Part shown: positions 34,964-47,886 of the stretch, piece after piece
How positions within the stretch are numbered: position 1 is the first letter of the stretch
Layout of the letters: the number at the start of each line of letters is the position of its first letter
DNA from: an uncultured Alsobacter sp.
GTDB lineage: Bacteria > Pseudomonadota > Alphaproteobacteria > Rhizobiales > Beijerinckiaceae
Direction of reading: 5' to 3'
Assembly: GCF_945952055.1 (NCBI RefSeq)
Contig: NZ_CAMFHB010000009.1
Span: 62,001-126,000, forward strand
DNA length: 64,000 bases
Notes under the pieces: model-generated
What the model was told of the DNA's origin: nothing
The model's database searches: none
What the model saw: only the letters and a program-made list of their open reading frames with translations
Program-made: the position numbers and the translations under genes

Positions 34964-36496
34964 ATGAATGCGCCCGTCCGTCCTGCTCCGCGCACCGTGC
35001 GCCTCGCCGCCGCCGACAACGTGGTGGTGTCGGTCGATCCCATCGAGCAGGGGGCGGTCGTAGAGGGCGTGACGGCGCGGGCCCGCGTGCCGCGCGGTCA
35101 CAAGATGGCGACGCAGCCGATCGCCAAGGGACAGCCGATCCTCAAGTTCGGCCAGATCATCGGCTTCGCATCCTCCGACATCGCGCCCGGTGACTGGGTG
35201 CACGAGCACAATGTCGAGATGCATGCCTTCGCCCGCGACTACCGCTTCGCGGAGGATGCGAAGCAGGAGGACATCCTGCCGGTCGCACTGCAGGCGACGT
35301 TCGAGGGCTTCCGCCGCGCCAATGGCAAGGTCGGCACGCGCAACTACATCGCCATCCTGACCTCGGTGAACTGCTCGGCGACGGTCGCCCGCTTCATGGC
35401 CGAGGAGATCAACCGCTCCGGTATCCTGAGGGACTATCCGAACATCGACGGCGTCATCCCGCTCGTGCAGGGCGGCGGCTGCGCCCTCGACGTGAAGGGC
35501 GAGGGCTACGAGGTTCTCAAGCGGACCCAGTGGGGCTATGCGACGAACCCGAACGTCGGCGGCGTGGTGATGGTGGGGCTGGGCTGCGAGGGCTTCCAGA
35601 TCCCGCGCTGGAAGGAGGCCTACGGCGTCGGTGAGAGCGACACCTTCCGCACCATGACCATCCAGGAGACGGGCGGCACGAAGAAGACGGTGGCGGCCGG
35701 GGTCGAGGCGATCAAGCACATGCTGCCGATCGCCAACGCCGTGAAGCGCGAGACCTGCCCGGCGTCCGAACTCATGCTGGCCCTGCAGTGCGGCGGCTCG
35801 GACGGCTATTCGGGCATCACTGCCAACCCGGCGCTGGGCGCCGCGGTCGATGAGCTCGTCCGTCACGGCGGCACGGCGATCCTGTCCGAGACGCCCGAGA
35901 TCTACGGCGCCGAGCACCTGCTCACCCGCCGCGCCGCGACGCGCGAAGTCGGCGAGAAGCTCGTCTCCATGATCGAGTGGTGGGAGGATTACACCGCCCG
36001 CAACAAGATGGAGATGAACAACAACCCGTCTCCCGGCAACAAGCTCGGTGGCCTGACCACGATCCTCGAGAAGTCGCTCGGCGCGGCCGCCAAGGGCGGC
36101 ACGCGCACGCTGTCAGGGGTCTTCCACTACGCCGAGCCGGTCGACGCCAAGGGCTTCGTCTACATGGACACGCCCGGCTACGACCCCGTGGCGGCGACGG
36201 GCCAGGTGGCCGGCGGGGCCAATGTGCTCGCCTTCACGACGGGCCGCGGTTCGGCCTATGGCTGCAAGCCGACGCCCTCGATCAAGCTCGCCACCAACAG
36301 CGAGATCTACCGCCGCATGATCGACGACATGGACATCAACTGCGGCGACATCCTCGACGGCGTGTCGATCGAGGAGAAGGGCAAGGAGATCTTCGCCAAG
36401 GTGTTGGCGGTGGCCTCCGGCGAGCGCTCCAAGTCCGAGGACCTGGGCTACGGCGACGCCGAGTTCGTGCCCTGGCAGATCGGCGCGACGATGTGA
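34964..36496 (+). CDS. UxaA/GarD-family sugar-acid dehydratase
   Basis: This 510-residue protein has an N-terminal SAF-like domain (about residues 15-95, with ARVPRGHKMATQPIAKGQ) and the altronate/galactarate dehydratase core. The core shows GKVGTRNYIAILTSVNCSATV, VQGGGCALD, LALQCGGSDGYSGI and NPSPGNKLGGLTTILEKSLG. The family removes water from altronate or galactarate using iron. With the XylX-like and semialdehyde dehydrogenase genes it would give a route from a hexaric or aldonic acid to 2-oxoglutarate. The exact substrate is unknown. The ATG at 34964 follows GGGAGAAA. Confidence 0.85.
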   Translation: MNAPVRPAPRTVRLAAADNVVVSVDPIEQGAVVEGVTARARVPRGHKMATQPIAKGQPILKFGQIIGFASSDIAPGDWVHEHNVEMHAFARDYRFAEDAKQEDILPVALQATFEGFRRANGKVGTRNYIAILTSVNCSATVARFMAEEINRSGILRDYPNIDGVIPLVQGGGCALDVKGEGYEVLKRTQWGYATNPNVGGVVMVGLGCEGFQIPRWKEAYGVGESDTFRTMTIQETGGTKKTVAAGVEAIKHMLPIANAVKRETCPASELMLALQCGGSDGYSGITANPALGAAVDELVRHGGTAILSETPEIYGAEHLLTRRAATREVGEKLVSMIEWWEDYTARNKMEMNNNPSPGNKLGGLTTILEKSLGAAAKGGTRTLSGVFHYAEPVDAKGFVYMDTPGYDPVAATGQVAGGANVLAFTTGRGSAYGCKPTPSIKLATNSEIYRRMIDDMDINCGDILDGVSIEEKGKEIFAKVLAVASGERSKSEDLGYGDAEFVPWQIGATM

Positions 36497-36507
36497 TGTG
36501 ATGGATT

Positions 36508-36527
36508 GAGCTGAGACCTTTCAGCTC
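36508..36527 (+). terminator. Hairpin after the uxaA-type gene
   Basis: GAGCTGA and TCAGCTC form a 7-bp stem with a six-base loop 11 bases after the stop, followed by ATTCC. The T-run is poor. It may be a weak intrinsic terminator. Confidence 0.4.
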
Positions 36528-36550
36528 ATTCCATCTCGCAACTCTCCGGT

Positions 36551-36638
36551 CGTCCTGCCCGGGCTTGGCCCGGGCATCCACGACTTTGCCGGGGCCGTCC
36601 TCAAGTCGTGGGTGGCCGGGCCGAGCCCGGCCATGACG
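36551..36638. repeat. Palindromic intergenic repeat R2, copy 2 (inverted to copy 1)
   Basis: This 88-bp copy has a left arm opening CGTCCTGCCCGGGCTTGGCC, exactly the reverse complement of copy 1's right arm. Copies 1 and 2 therefore bracket the uxaA-type gene in opposite orientation. The right arm ends GAGCCCGGCCATGACG. Confidence 0.85.
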
Positions 36639-36672
36639 GCTGAGAGATTGATGCGAGCTGAACAGGTGCCCG

Positions 36673-38511
<1,839 letters not shown>

Positions 38512-38687
38512 GGGGGGCTCGAAGCGCACTGGCCGGCGCGAGCCCGGGAGACTAGGCGAGCCGTCCCGCCACGGAAAGATGGGCGCGTGCATTCGCGGAG
38601 CACTGTTGCATGGCGAGCATGCATGCCTCCCGCTCGGGCACTTCCCGGCGACCCGCGCGTTCAAGCTCCCCAGGAAGGAGAACGATC

Positions 38688-38912
38688 ATGGCCAATGCGA
38701 GCAAGAAATCGATGGGCGTGGGCGGGCATGGCAAGGGCGCGGGCGTCGGCGCCATGACGGATGTGCCCAAGGATCTCGTCGAGGAGAACATGGTTCTCTC
38801 CAACCGGGACAAGAAGTCACACGGGCCGGAGCGAGGGCTCGACGGCAAGGGCACGCAGATCGAGCAGCTGCAGGACACGGCGACGAACCGCGAGGACGAC
38901 GGGAAGCTTTGA
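38688..38912 (+). CDS. Small hydrophilic protein of unknown function
   Basis: This 74-residue protein has a Gly-rich N-terminus (MANASKKSMGVGGHGKGAG), a conserved-looking middle (DVPKDLVEENMVLSNRDKKSH) and an acidic end (ATNREDDGKL). It has no membrane segment or signal peptide and is likely disordered. AAGGAG lies eight bases before the ATG, a strong reason to believe it is translated. From memory, similar small proteins occur in Methylobacteriaceae and relatives; no function is known to me. It is divergent from the ABC exporter, and R2 copy 3 follows. Confidence 0.7.
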   Translation: MANASKKSMGVGGHGKGAGVGAMTDVPKDLVEENMVLSNRDKKSHGPERGLDGKGTQIEQLQDTATNREDDGKL

Positions 38913-38957
38913 GCTTCAAAGACCTCGTTCCACCTGCATCTGCAGGCTCACTCACCA

Positions 38958-39045
38958 CGTCCTGGCCGGGCTCGGCCCGGCCATCCACGACTTCGCGACG
39001 GCCCCGGCAAAGTTGTGGGTGCCCGGAGCAAGCCCGGGCATGACG
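38958..39045. repeat. Palindromic intergenic repeat R2, copy 3
   Basis: This 88-bp copy has a left arm CGTCCTGGCCGGGCTCGGCC and a right arm ending AAGCCCGGGCATGACG. It is slightly more diverged (GTTGTGG for GTCGTGG, CCCGGAGC for CCCGGGCC). It lies between convergent genes: the 74-residue protein and the end of the anthranilate operon. Confidence 0.8.
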
Positions 39046-39102
39046 CTCGGAGGGTCGGCGGCCTTTGTCGGAAGGCGTCGAAAGGCACCCGGCGCAGTAA
39101 CG

Positions 39103-39536
39103 TCAGTCCGGCAGGACCGCCGTGGCCTGGATTTCCACCAGCGCCTCGTCCTCGACGAGCGCCACGACCTGCACGGCGGCCATGGCCGGGAAGTGCCGGC
39201 CGATGACCTCCTTGTAGGCGCGGCCGAGTTCGCGGCGCTTGGCGATGTAGTCCTTCTTGTCGACCAGGTACCAGGTCATCGACGTGATGTGCTCGGGCCC
39301 GGCACCGGCTTCCGCCAGCACGGCGACGATGTTCTCGAGCGTCTGGCGCGTCTGGCCGACGAGGTCCTTGTGCTCGAACTGGCACTGCGCGTTCCAGCCG
39401 ATCTGGCCGCCGACGAAGATGGTGCGTCCGCGCGCGGCGACGCCGTTGGCGTAGCCGATGGGCTTGGCCCAGCCTTCCGGCTGCAGGATGGTGTGGACGG
39501 GCTCGACGGCGCCGTGGCCGTTGGACGTCTTGTCGG

Positions 39537-39540
<4 letters not shown>
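39103..39540 (-). CDS. RidA family enamine/imine deaminase
   Basis: This 145-residue YjgF/YER057c/UK114 protein contains [35 protein letters not shown] and the C-terminal [12 protein letters not shown]. It lacks the strict Arg of archetypal RidA in the usual form, so it may belong to a specialised subfamily. As the last gene of the operon, overlapping the acyl-CoA dehydrogenase as ATGA, it probably hydrolyses the enamine or imine left when the amino group of anthraniloyl-CoA is released. That link is inference from context. Confidence 0.85.
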
Positions 39541-40727
<1,187 letters not shown>

Positions 40728-40745
40728 GGCTGCAGACCTTGCACG

Positions 40746-41585
40746 TCAGTTGCCCTCGAAGGCGGGCTTCGCCTTGGCGGCGAAGGCTTCGAAGGCGCGG
40801 CGGAAATCCTTGGTCATCATGCAGACGGCCTGGGCCTGGGCCTCGGACTCGATCATCTCCTCGATGCCCATGGCCCATTCCTGGTTCATCATGGTCTTGG
40901 TGATGCCGTGGGCGAACCAGGGGCCGTCGGCGAGCGAGCCGGCGAGCTTCTGGGCGGCGGGCAGCAGGTCGGCCGGCTCGTGCATCGTGTTGTAGAAGCC
41001 CCAGGCGTGCCCTTCCTGGGCGCTCATGGCGCGGCCCGTGAACAGCAGTTCGGCCGCCCGGCCCTGGCCGATGATGCGCGGCAGGATCCCGCAGGCCCCC
41101 ATGTCGGCGCCGGCGAGACCGACGCGGGTGAACAGGAAGGCCGTCTTGGCGGCTGGCGTCGCCAGCCGCATGTCGGACGCCATGGCCAGGATGGCGCCGG
41201 CGCCGGCGCAGATGCCGTCCACCGCCGCGATCACCGGCTGCGGGCAACGGCGCATGGCCTTGACCACGTCGCCGGTCATGCGCGTGAAGGCGAGCAGGTC
41301 CGGCATGCTCATGCGGGTCAGCGGCTCGATGATCTCGAACACGTCGCCGCCCGAGCAGAAGTTCCCGCCCTCGCCGGTGAGCACGATGGCGCGGACGTCT
41401 GACGCGTAGGCGAGGTCGCGGAACAGGTCGCGCAGTTCGGCATAGGACTCGAAGGTCAGCGGGTTCTTCTTGTCCGGCCGGTTCAGCGTGAGGGTCGCCA
41501 CCCGTCCGCTCGCATCCGACTCCCAGCGGAAATGCCGGGCGGCATAGTCGCGGAAGGGGCGCAGGTGGTCGCGCATCGTGTCCAT
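40746..41585 (-). CDS. Enoyl-CoA hydratase / isomerase family protein
   Basis: This 279-residue crotonase-fold protein has [19 protein letters not shown] (first oxyanion-hole region) and [21 protein letters not shown] (second). Position [18 protein letters not shown] has Asp where standard hydratases carry one of their catalytic Glu residues, so ring hydrolysis or isomerisation is possible rather than plain hydration. It lies mid-operon, 38 bp after the SDR gene. Confidence 0.87.
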   Translation of the reverse strand: MDTMRDHLRPFRDYAARHFRWESDASGRVATLTLNRPDKKNPLTFESYAELRDLFRDLAYASDVRAIVLTGEGGNFCSGGDVFEIIEPLTRMSMPDLLAFTRMTGDVVKAMRRCPQPVIAAVDGICAGAGAILAMASDMRLATPAAKTAFLFTRVGLAGADMGACGILPRIIGQGRAAELLFTGRAMSAQEGHAWGFYNTMHEPADLLPAAQKLAGSLADGPWFAHGITKTMMNQEWAMGIEEMIESEAQAQAVCMMTKDFRRAFEAFAAKAKPAFEGN

Positions 41586-41623
41586 GTCAGTCGTCCTTCA
41601 TTCCGTCCGGTCGGTCACGACCG

Positions 41624-42412
41624 TTAACCTGCCATGACTTCGCCGCCGGCCACCACGATGGCCTGCCCGGTGATCGATGCGGCGCCGTCGCCGACGAGCC
41701 AGAGGACGGCGTCGGCCACCTCCTCGGGCTTCACGAGACGGCCCTGCGGATTGCTCCTGGCCAGCGCCGCGCGGGCCTCCTCGGCACTGCGGCCGGTCTT
41801 CGACACGATGGTGTCGACGGCGCCGTCGAGCAGCGGCGTCTCGGTGAAACCCGGGCAGACGGCGTTCACCGTGACCGGACTGCCCGCGACCTCGGCGGCC
41901 AGCGCCCGCACGGTGCCGATGACGGCGTGCTTGGCGGCCACGTAATGGGCCACGTAGCCGTAGCCCTTGAGACCGGCGGTGCTCGCTACGGCCACGACGC
42001 GCCCGCGGCCGCGCTTCACCATGCCCGGCAGCGCGGCCTGCATGCACAGGAAGGCGCCGGTCGCGTTCACCGCGAGAGCCTGGTCCCAGGCCGCGCGGTC
42101 GATGCGGGTGTAGGGCGCGCTCGGCGCGGCGCCCGCATTGGCGATCAGGATGTCGATCGGCCCGCGCTCGGCCTCCGCCGCGGCGAAGCCGGCCCGCACG
42201 GATTCGCCGTCCGTGACGTCGATCGGCACGCAGCCGTGCGGGGCGGGCCCCGGGAGGCCCGCAAGGGTCCCCTCGAGGCGGGCGATGGTCCGGCCGGCGA
42301 GCGTCACCGTGGCGCCGGCCTCGGCCAGCGCCCTGGCGATGGCCGCGCCGATGCCGCTGCCACCACCCGTGACGAGCGCGTGCCGGCCCGCGAGCTTGCC
42401 GCCCTCGCTCAT
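41624..42412 (-). CDS. Short-chain dehydrogenase/reductase
   Basis: This 262-residue classical SDR has the cofactor site [20 protein letters not shown] (residues about 90-92), the catalytic Ser in [22 protein letters not shown] with YxxxK, and [17 protein letters not shown]. It probably oxidises the hydroxyacyl-CoA intermediate of the pathway. Its start overlaps the stop of the monooxygenase gene as ATGA, so the two are coupled. Confidence 0.9.
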   Translation of the reverse strand: MSEGGKLAGRHALVTGGGSGIGAAIARALAEAGATVTLAGRTIARLEGTLAGLPGPAPHGCVPIDVTDGESVRAGFAAAEAERGPIDILIANAGAAPSAPYTRIDRAAWDQALAVNATGAFLCMQAALPGMVKRGRGRVVAVASTAGLKGYGYVAHYVAAKHAVIGTVRALAAEVAGSPVTVNAVCPGFTETPLLDGAVDTIVSKTGRSAEEARAALARSNPQGRLVKPEEVADAVLWLVGDGAASITGQAIVVAGGEVMAG

Positions 42413-44724
42413 TTGGGCGCCGTCGCGGCGCGGGCGAGGTTGGACTCGTACTGACCGCGCGCCGAGCGGTACTGCTTCGGCCAGGCGACGCCGCCGAAGC
42501 CGATCTTGGCCGCCTCGTGCAGCGTCCAGGCGGGATCGGCGAGATGCGGCCGGGCGATGGCGCACAGATCGGCGCGCCCGGCGGCGATGACCGAGTTGGC
42601 GTGGTCAGCCTCGGAGATGGCGCCCACGGCGACGGTCGCGATGCCCACCTCGTTGCGGATGCGGTCGGAGAACGGCGTCTGGAAGAGGCGCCCGTAGACC
42701 GGCTTCTCCTCCTTCACCGTCTGGCCCGACGAGCAGTCGATGAGGTCGGCGCCCGCGTCCTTGAACATGCGGGCGAAGACCACGGCGTCGTCCGGCGTGT
42801 TCCCGCCCGGGGTCCAGTCGTGGCAGGACAGGCGCACGCTGATCGGCTTGTCGGCCGGCCAGACGGCGCGAATCGCCTTGAACACCTCGAGCGGGTAGCG
42901 CGCCCGGTTCTCGTGCGAGCCGCCGTACTCGTCGGTCCGCGTGTTGGTGAGCGGCGAGAGGAAGCTCGCCATCAGGTAGCCGTGGGCGGCGTGGAACTCG
43001 AGGATGTCCACGCCGATGGCGGCGGCGCGCTTCGCGGCGTTCACGAAGTCGTCCTTCACCCGGTCCATGTCCTGGCGGGTCATGGCGCGCGGCACCTGGC
43101 CGTGCGGCAGGTAGGGCAGGGCGGAGGCGGCGATCAGCGGCCAGTTGCCCTCGGGCAGAGCCTCGTCGATGCCGTCCCAGGCCGCGCGGGTCGAGCCCTT
43201 CCGGCCGGCGTGGCCGAGCTGCAGGCCGATCTTGGCCTCGCTGTTGGCGTGGACGAAATCCACGATCCGCTTCCCGGCCGCCTGCTGCTCGTCGTTCCAC
43301 AGGCCGAGGCACCCGGGCGTGATGCGCGCGTCGGCGGAAACGCAGGTCATCTCGCCGAAGACGAGCCCGGCCCCGCCCATGGCGCGGCTGCCCAGATGCA
43401 CCATGTGGAAGTCGTTCGGCACGCCGTCCTTGGCCGAATAGACCGCCATCGGCGACACCACGATGCGGTTCTTGAGGGCGAGGCCGCGGATGGAGAAGGG
43501 CGTGAACATCGGCGGGGGAGGCGAGGCTCCGGCCGCTACAGGGACGCCGGAATGGCCGGCGAACCAGCGCTCGTAGCCTTCCAGCCACGCCTTGTCGCGC
43601 AGGCGCAGGTTCTCGTGGCTGATGCGCTGCGAGCGGGTGAGCAGCGAGTACATGAACTGCTCGGGCTCGAGCCGGTCGCAGTAGCGGTCGCCCGCCACCT
43701 CGAACCACTCCATGGCGTTGCGCGCGGCGTTCTGGATGCGCGCCACGTCGACCCGGCGCACGTCCTCATAGGCCTCAAGCACGGCCGGGATCTTGTCCGT
43801 CGTGTCGCCCAGCGTCTTGAACTGGCGCACGAGCTCGATGGCGTCCTCGAAGGCGAGCTTGGTGCCCGAGCCGATGGCGAAGTGGGCGGTGTGGGCGGCG
43901 TCGCCCATCAGCACCACGTGGCTGCGGCCGTTGAAGTGGGACCAGCGGTCGCAGATCAGGCGGTTGAAGTTCAGCCAGGCCGACCCGCGCAGGTGGCGCG
44001 TGTTGGTCATCAGCTTGGCGCCGCCGAGCACGTCGGAGAACAGCTTCTCGCAGAAGGCGATCGACTGCTCCTGGTCGGCCGTGTCCAGGCCGTGCGCCAG
44101 GAACGTCTCCTCCGTGGTCTCGACGATGAAAGTCGAGGTCTCCTCGTCGAACTTGTAGATGTGCGACTGGAACCAGCCGTGCTCGGTCTTCTGGAAATCG
44201 AAGGTGAAGCTGTCGTAGATCTTGTTGGTGCCGAGCCAGATGTAGCGGTTCGGGCGGACCAGGATGTCCGGCTTGAAGACGTCGGCGTACTTGATGCGGA
44301 CCTTCGAGTTGACGCCGTCCGAGGCGATGACCAGGTCCGCGTCGGGGAAGTCGAGGTCGCTGTCGACCTCGGTCTCGAACAGGAGCTCGACGCCCAGTTC
44401 CTCGCAGCGCGCCTGCAGGATGTTGAGCATGTGCTTGCGGCCGATGCCGACGAAGCCGTGCCCGGTGGTGCGCATGGCCTTGCCCTTGATGATGACCTCG
44501 ATGTCATCCCAGTGGTTGAAGGCCTGCTCGATGTCCGCGGCGGACTTCGGGTCCCACTGCCGCATGTTCTCCATGGTGGCGTCGGAGAACACCACGCCCC
44601 AGCCGAACGTGTCGTAGGGGCGGTTGCGCTCCACCACCGTGATCCGGTGGTCCGGGTTCAGGAGCTTCATCAACAGGGCGAAATACAGGCCGGCGGGGCC
44701 GCCGCCGATACAGACGATGCGCAT
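42409..44724 (-). CDS. Anthraniloyl-CoA monooxygenase/reductase (salicylyl-CoA 5-hydroxylase-like)
   Basis: This two-domain enzyme of 771 residues combines an FAD aromatic hydroxylase (residues about 1-390, opening [20 protein letters not shown], with [21 protein letters not shown]) and an old-yellow-enzyme FMN reductase (about 400-760, with [26 protein letters not shown] and [19 protein letters not shown]). This fusion is the hallmark of 2-aminobenzoyl-CoA monooxygenase/reductase, which hydroxylates and then reduces the ring without dioxygenase cleavage. Salicylyl-CoA 5-hydroxylase is a close relative; the CoA ligase and RidA neighbours favour anthranilate. GAGGAG precedes the ATG at 44724. 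Confidence 0.9.
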   Translation of the reverse strand: MRIVCIGGGPAGLYFALLMKLLNPDHRITVVERNRPYDTFGWGVVFSDATMENMRQWDPKSAADIEQAFNHWDDIEVIIKGKAMRTTGHGFVGIGRKHMLNILQARCEELGVELLFETEVDSDLDFPDADLVIASDGVNSKVRIKYADVFKPDILVRPNRYIWLGTNKIYDSFTFDFQKTEHGWFQSHIYKFDEETSTFIVETTEETFLAHGLDTADQEQSIAFCEKLFSDVLGGAKLMTNTRHLRGSAWLNFNRLICDRWSHFNGRSHVVLMGDAAHTAHFAIGSGTKLAFEDAIELVRQFKTLGDTTDKIPAVLEAYEDVRRVDVARIQNAARNAMEWFEVAGDRYCDRLEPEQFMYSLLTRSQRISHENLRLRDKAWLEGYERWFAGHSGVPVAAGASPPPPMFTPFSIRGLALKNRIVVSPMAVYSAKDGVPNDFHMVHLGSRAMGGAGLVFGEMTCVSADARITPGCLGLWNDEQQAAGKRIVDFVHANSEAKIGLQLGHAGRKGSTRAAWDGIDEALPEGNWPLIAASALPYLPHGQVPRAMTRQDMDRVKDDFVNAAKRAAAIGVDILEFHAAHGYLMASFLSPLTNTRTDEYGGSHENRARYPLEVFKAIRAVWPADKPISVRLSCHDWTPGGNTPDDAVVFARMFKDAGADLIDCSSGQTVKEEKPVYGRLFQTPFSDRIRNEVGIATVAVGAISEADHANSVIAAGRADLCAIARPHLADPAWTLHEAAKIGFGGVAWPKQYRSARGQYESNLARAATAPK

Positions 44725-44735
44725 GGGTAGTCTCC

Positions 44736-46370
44736 TCAACCCGGGATGTGGCCGCTCGCGCGCTCGCGCAGAACCGACCGGCGTAGCTTGCCGGTATCGG
44801 TCCGGGGCAACTCAGCCACGAACTCCACCGACCGGGGGTATTTGTAGGGAGCGATTTCTCGCTTCACATGGTCCTGGAGCTCGGTCGCCAGCGACGCATC
44901 GCCGCTGAAGCCGTCGGCCAGGATGACGTAGGCCTTCACGATCATGCCGCGCTCGGGATCGGGCTGGCCGACCACGCCGCATTCCTTCACGGCGGGATGG
45001 GTGAGCAGGGCCGCCTCGACCTCCGGCCCGGCGATGTTGTAGCCGGCCGAGATGATCATGTCGTCGTTGCGCGCCTGGTACCAGTAGTAGCCGTCGGCGT
45101 CGCGGACATAGGTGTCGCCGGTGATGTTCCAGCCGTCGCGCACATAGACCGTCTGGCGCTCGTCGGCGAGGTAGCGGCAGCCGGTAGGGCCGCGCACGGC
45201 GAGGCGGCCGGGTTGCCCGTCCGGCACGTCGTTCATGGCGTCGTCCACCACCCGGGCCTCGTAGCCCGGGACGAGCCGGCCCGTGGCGCCGGGCCGCACG
45301 TCCTCCTGGGTGGAGCCGATGAAGATGTGGAGCATCTCGGTCGCGCCGATGCCCTCGGTGATCTTCAGGCCCGTCGCTTCCAGCCACGCCTCGTAGATGG
45401 GCTTGGGCAGCGTCTCGCCCGCCGAGACGCAGATGCGCAGGCTGGAGATGTCCCGGCCCTGCAGCATCGGGATCATGGCGCGGTAGGCCGTGGGCGCGGT
45501 GAAGGAGATCGTGGCGCGGAACGTCTCGATCCCGGTCAGGAGGTCGGGCGGCGACGCCTTCTCCAGCAGCACGGTCGAGGCGAAGGCGCGCAAGGGGAAC
45601 AGCACCAGCCCGCCGAGCCCGAAGGTGAAGGCGATCGGCGGCGACCCGATGAAGCGGTCGTCGGGACGGGCACGCAGGAGGTGTCGCGCATAGCCGTCGC
45701 AGATCGCCAGCATGTCGCGGTGGAAATGCATCGTGCCCTTGGGCACGCCGGTCGTGCCCGAGGTGAAGCCGATGAGGCAGACGTCGTCGGCCGCCGTGTC
45801 GCAGGCGTCGAAGTGGTCGGAGGCCGCGGCGGCCAGCGTCTCGAGGCTGTCCGCCCCGCCGTCGCCGAAGGGGACGATGCGGGCGATCACCGGGGCCATC
45901 TCCTGGCCCTTGCGCATGTCGTCCATGAGGCGGTGGTCGCACACCGCGAGCCCGATCTCGGCCTTGTCCGCGATGGCCGCGAGCTCGCGGCCCCGCAGCA
46001 GCGGCATGGTCGCCACGACGATCCCGCCGGCCTTGATGACCGCCAGATAGGTCGCGACCATGATGGGGTTGTTGGGCGCCCGCAGCATCACCCGGTGGCC
46101 GGAGACGAGGCCGAAGCGGTCGACCAGGACGTTGGCGATGCGGTTCACCTGCCCGAGCAGCTCGGCATAGGTCCACTGCGTGTCGGGCGAGAGGATGCAC
46201 GGCCTGTCCCCGTGGCCCGCCGCGACGGCGTCGTCGAGAAAGGCCACGGCGCAGTTGAGGCGCTCGGGATAGCGGTATTCGGGCCGATCGAGCAGGAAGA
46301 CGGGCCATTGCTCCCGCGGCGGGAGACGGTCCCGCGCGAAGCTGTCCCGATGCCCGGATGCCGTCGTCAT
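44736..46370 (-). CDS. Benzoate-CoA ligase family enzyme, probably 2-aminobenzoate-CoA ligase
   Basis: This 544-residue AMP-forming ligase has the P-loop-like [19 protein letters not shown], the [15 protein letters not shown] motif and the C-terminal lysine region [13 protein letters not shown]. It activates an aromatic acid with ATP and CoA as the first step of the pathway. The ATG at 46370 follows AGAGGA; the longer frame to 46463 runs through the control region. It is the first gene of the six-gene minus-strand operon. Confidence 0.88.
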   Translation of the reverse strand: MTTASGHRDSFARDRLPPREQWPVFLLDRPEYRYPERLNCAVAFLDDAVAAGHGDRPCILSPDTQWTYAELLGQVNRIANVLVDRFGLVSGHRVMLRAPNNPIMVATYLAVIKAGGIVVATMPLLRGRELAAIADKAEIGLAVCDHRLMDDMRKGQEMAPVIARIVPFGDGGADSLETLAAAASDHFDACDTAADDVCLIGFTSGTTGVPKGTMHFHRDMLAICDGYARHLLRARPDDRFIGSPPIAFTFGLGGLVLFPLRAFASTVLLEKASPPDLLTGIETFRATISFTAPTAYRAMIPMLQGRDISSLRICVSAGETLPKPIYEAWLEATGLKITEGIGATEMLHIFIGSTQEDVRPGATGRLVPGYEARVVDDAMNDVPDGQPGRLAVRGPTGCRYLADERQTVYVRDGWNITGDTYVRDADGYYWYQARNDDMIISAGYNIAGPEVEAALLTHPAVKECGVVGQPDPERGMIVKAYVILADGFSGDASLATELQDHVKREIAPYKYPRSVEFVAELPRTDTGKLRRSVLRERASGHIPG

Positions 46371-46427
46371 CGATCCTCTCCGCCTCACCGGCAGCCTTCG
46401 AAGCGCGGCCGGAACCGATCCGAGATA

Positions 46428-46500
46428 TTTAACATGTAAAATAATTCCCGGGCCGCGTGTCAAGGCCCGCGACCGCCCGTTGACAGGTCTGGAATTATTT
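46428..46500. promoter_or_regulatory. Divergent promoter/operator region for the anthranilate operon and aminotransferase
   Basis: This is an AT-rich island in GC-rich DNA. AAATAATTCC (46439-46448) and GGAATTATTT (46491-46500) are perfect inverted repeats. TTGACA occurs on both strands, at 46480-46485 (plus) and 46463-46458 (minus), each upstream of one arm. So each arm lies between the -35 and -10 region of one promoter, as for a shared repressor. A second dyad centred on ACATGT lies at 46428-46441. MarR-type or similar regulators bind such sites; none is encoded nearby. Confidence 0.5.
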
Positions 46501-46619
46501 CATTCCCTAACTGGATACGATATGCGGTTTCGCCGCACGGGGTGATTTGGCAAGGCGCCGCAAGGTGCGGCGAGGTGTCCGGGGGACGCCGGCCAGGCGC
46601 CCCGCAACAGGACCCGAGG

Positions 46620-47822
46620 ATGGCCGCCATGGACCGCCGCAACGCGCGCAACGACGAAGCCCTGCGGCATGCCCGCCCGCAAATCCAGGACCTTTCGACC
46701 GAGAACATCGCGGAGCTCGCCGTGCGCGCCCGCCAGCTCGGCGACGTGATTCCCCTCTGGTACGGCGAGGGCGACCTGGTCACGCCGCCGTTCGTCCGTG
46801 ACGCGGCGAAGGCCGCGCTCGACGCGGGCATGACCTTCTACATTCCGGACATGCACGGCTACCAGCCGCTCAACGAGGCCATCGCCGACTACCAGTCGCG
46901 CGCCCATGGCCGGCCGATGGAGCGCAAGCGCTCGACCGTGACGCCGGGCGGCATGCAGGCGCTGCTCATGGCCATGGAGCTCATCGCCGACATGGGCACC
47001 AACGTGGTCTATGTCGAGCCGCAGTGGCCCAACATCCGCAACCTGATCCACCTGGTCGGCGCCGAGGCCCGGCCGGTGTCGCTCGACTATGTCGACGACG
47101 ACTGGAAGCTGGATCTCGACAAGCTGTTCGCCGCCTGCGACGCCCGCACCCGCGCCATCGTCTTCTCGACGCCGGCCAACCCGACGGGCTGGGTGGCGTC
47201 GCGCGAGGAGCTGCAGGCCATCCTCGACTTCGGCCGCCAGCGCGGCATCTGGATCGTCTCCGACGAGGTCTACAACCCGCTGTGGTTCGGCGAGGGCGAG
47301 ACGGCGCCGTCGATCCTGTCGATCGCCGACGACGAGGATCTCGCGATCTCGGTGAACAGCTTCTCGAAGGGCTGGGCCATGACGGGCCTGCGCTGCGGCT
47401 GGCTCACCCATCCCCTCAGCGTCGCCCCGCAGGTGGCGCAGATGACCCAGCTGATGAACAGCGGCACCTCCGGCCCCATCCAGGCGGCGGCGCACGCGGC
47501 CATCACGCAGGGGCACGAGCTCGTCGCGACCATGCGCGAGCGCTGCCGCAAGGGCATCGATCACGGCTACGAGGCGATGGGCGGTTTGTCGCGGGTCAGG
47601 CTGCCGAAGAAGGCCAAGGGGGGCATGTACATCTTCTTCTCCCTGCCCGACACTCCGAACGCGCGCGAGGCTTGCATGCAGGTGCTCGAATCGTCGCGCG
47701 TCGGCCTGGCTCCGGGCTCCATGTTCGGCCAGCCGTCGTCCAGTTTCCTGCGCATCTGCATCGCTCGCGATCCGGCCCAGCTCGAAGTGGCGTTCGATCG
47801 GCTCGCGAAGGCACTGGCGTAG
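46620..47822 (+). CDS. PLP-dependent aminotransferase (class I/II)
   Basis: This 400-residue fold-type I aminotransferase has TVTPGGMQALLMAMELIADMG, FSTPANPTGWVASREEL, the Asp in WIVSDEVYNPLWFG and the PLP Lys in SVNSFSKGWAMTGLRCGWL. It transfers amino groups from an amino acid to a keto acid; the exact pair is unknown. The ATG at 46620 has AGGA seven bases upstream. It is divergent from the anthranilate operon and 64 bp before an amino-acid-binding protein, so it may process the imported amino acid. Confidence 0.88.
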   Translation: MAAMDRRNARNDEALRHARPQIQDLSTENIAELAVRARQLGDVIPLWYGEGDLVTPPFVRDAAKAALDAGMTFYIPDMHGYQPLNEAIADYQSRAHGRPMERKRSTVTPGGMQALLMAMELIADMGTNVVYVEPQWPNIRNLIHLVGAEARPVSLDYVDDDWKLDLDKLFAACDARTRAIVFSTPANPTGWVASREELQAILDFGRQRGIWIVSDEVYNPLWFGEGETAPSILSIADDEDLAISVNSFSKGWAMTGLRCGWLTHPLSVAPQVAQMTQLMNSGTSGPIQAAAHAAITQGHELVATMRERCRKGIDHGYEAMGGLSRVRLPKKAKGGMYIFFSLPDTPNAREACMQVLESSRVGLAPGSMFGQPSSSFLRICIARDPAQLEVAFDRLAKALA

Positions 47823-47886
47823 GGAAGTCGGTCCGGCGCATGCTGCGCCGGTCATGCAAACCGGTCCAACCGGGAGGGAGAGGGGA

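Noticed and set aside
46428-46441. The ACATGT dyad as a start codon region for a longer CoA ligase
   Set aside because: It is part of an AT-rich control region; the ligase family starts near MTTASGHRD with AGAGGA upstream at 46370.
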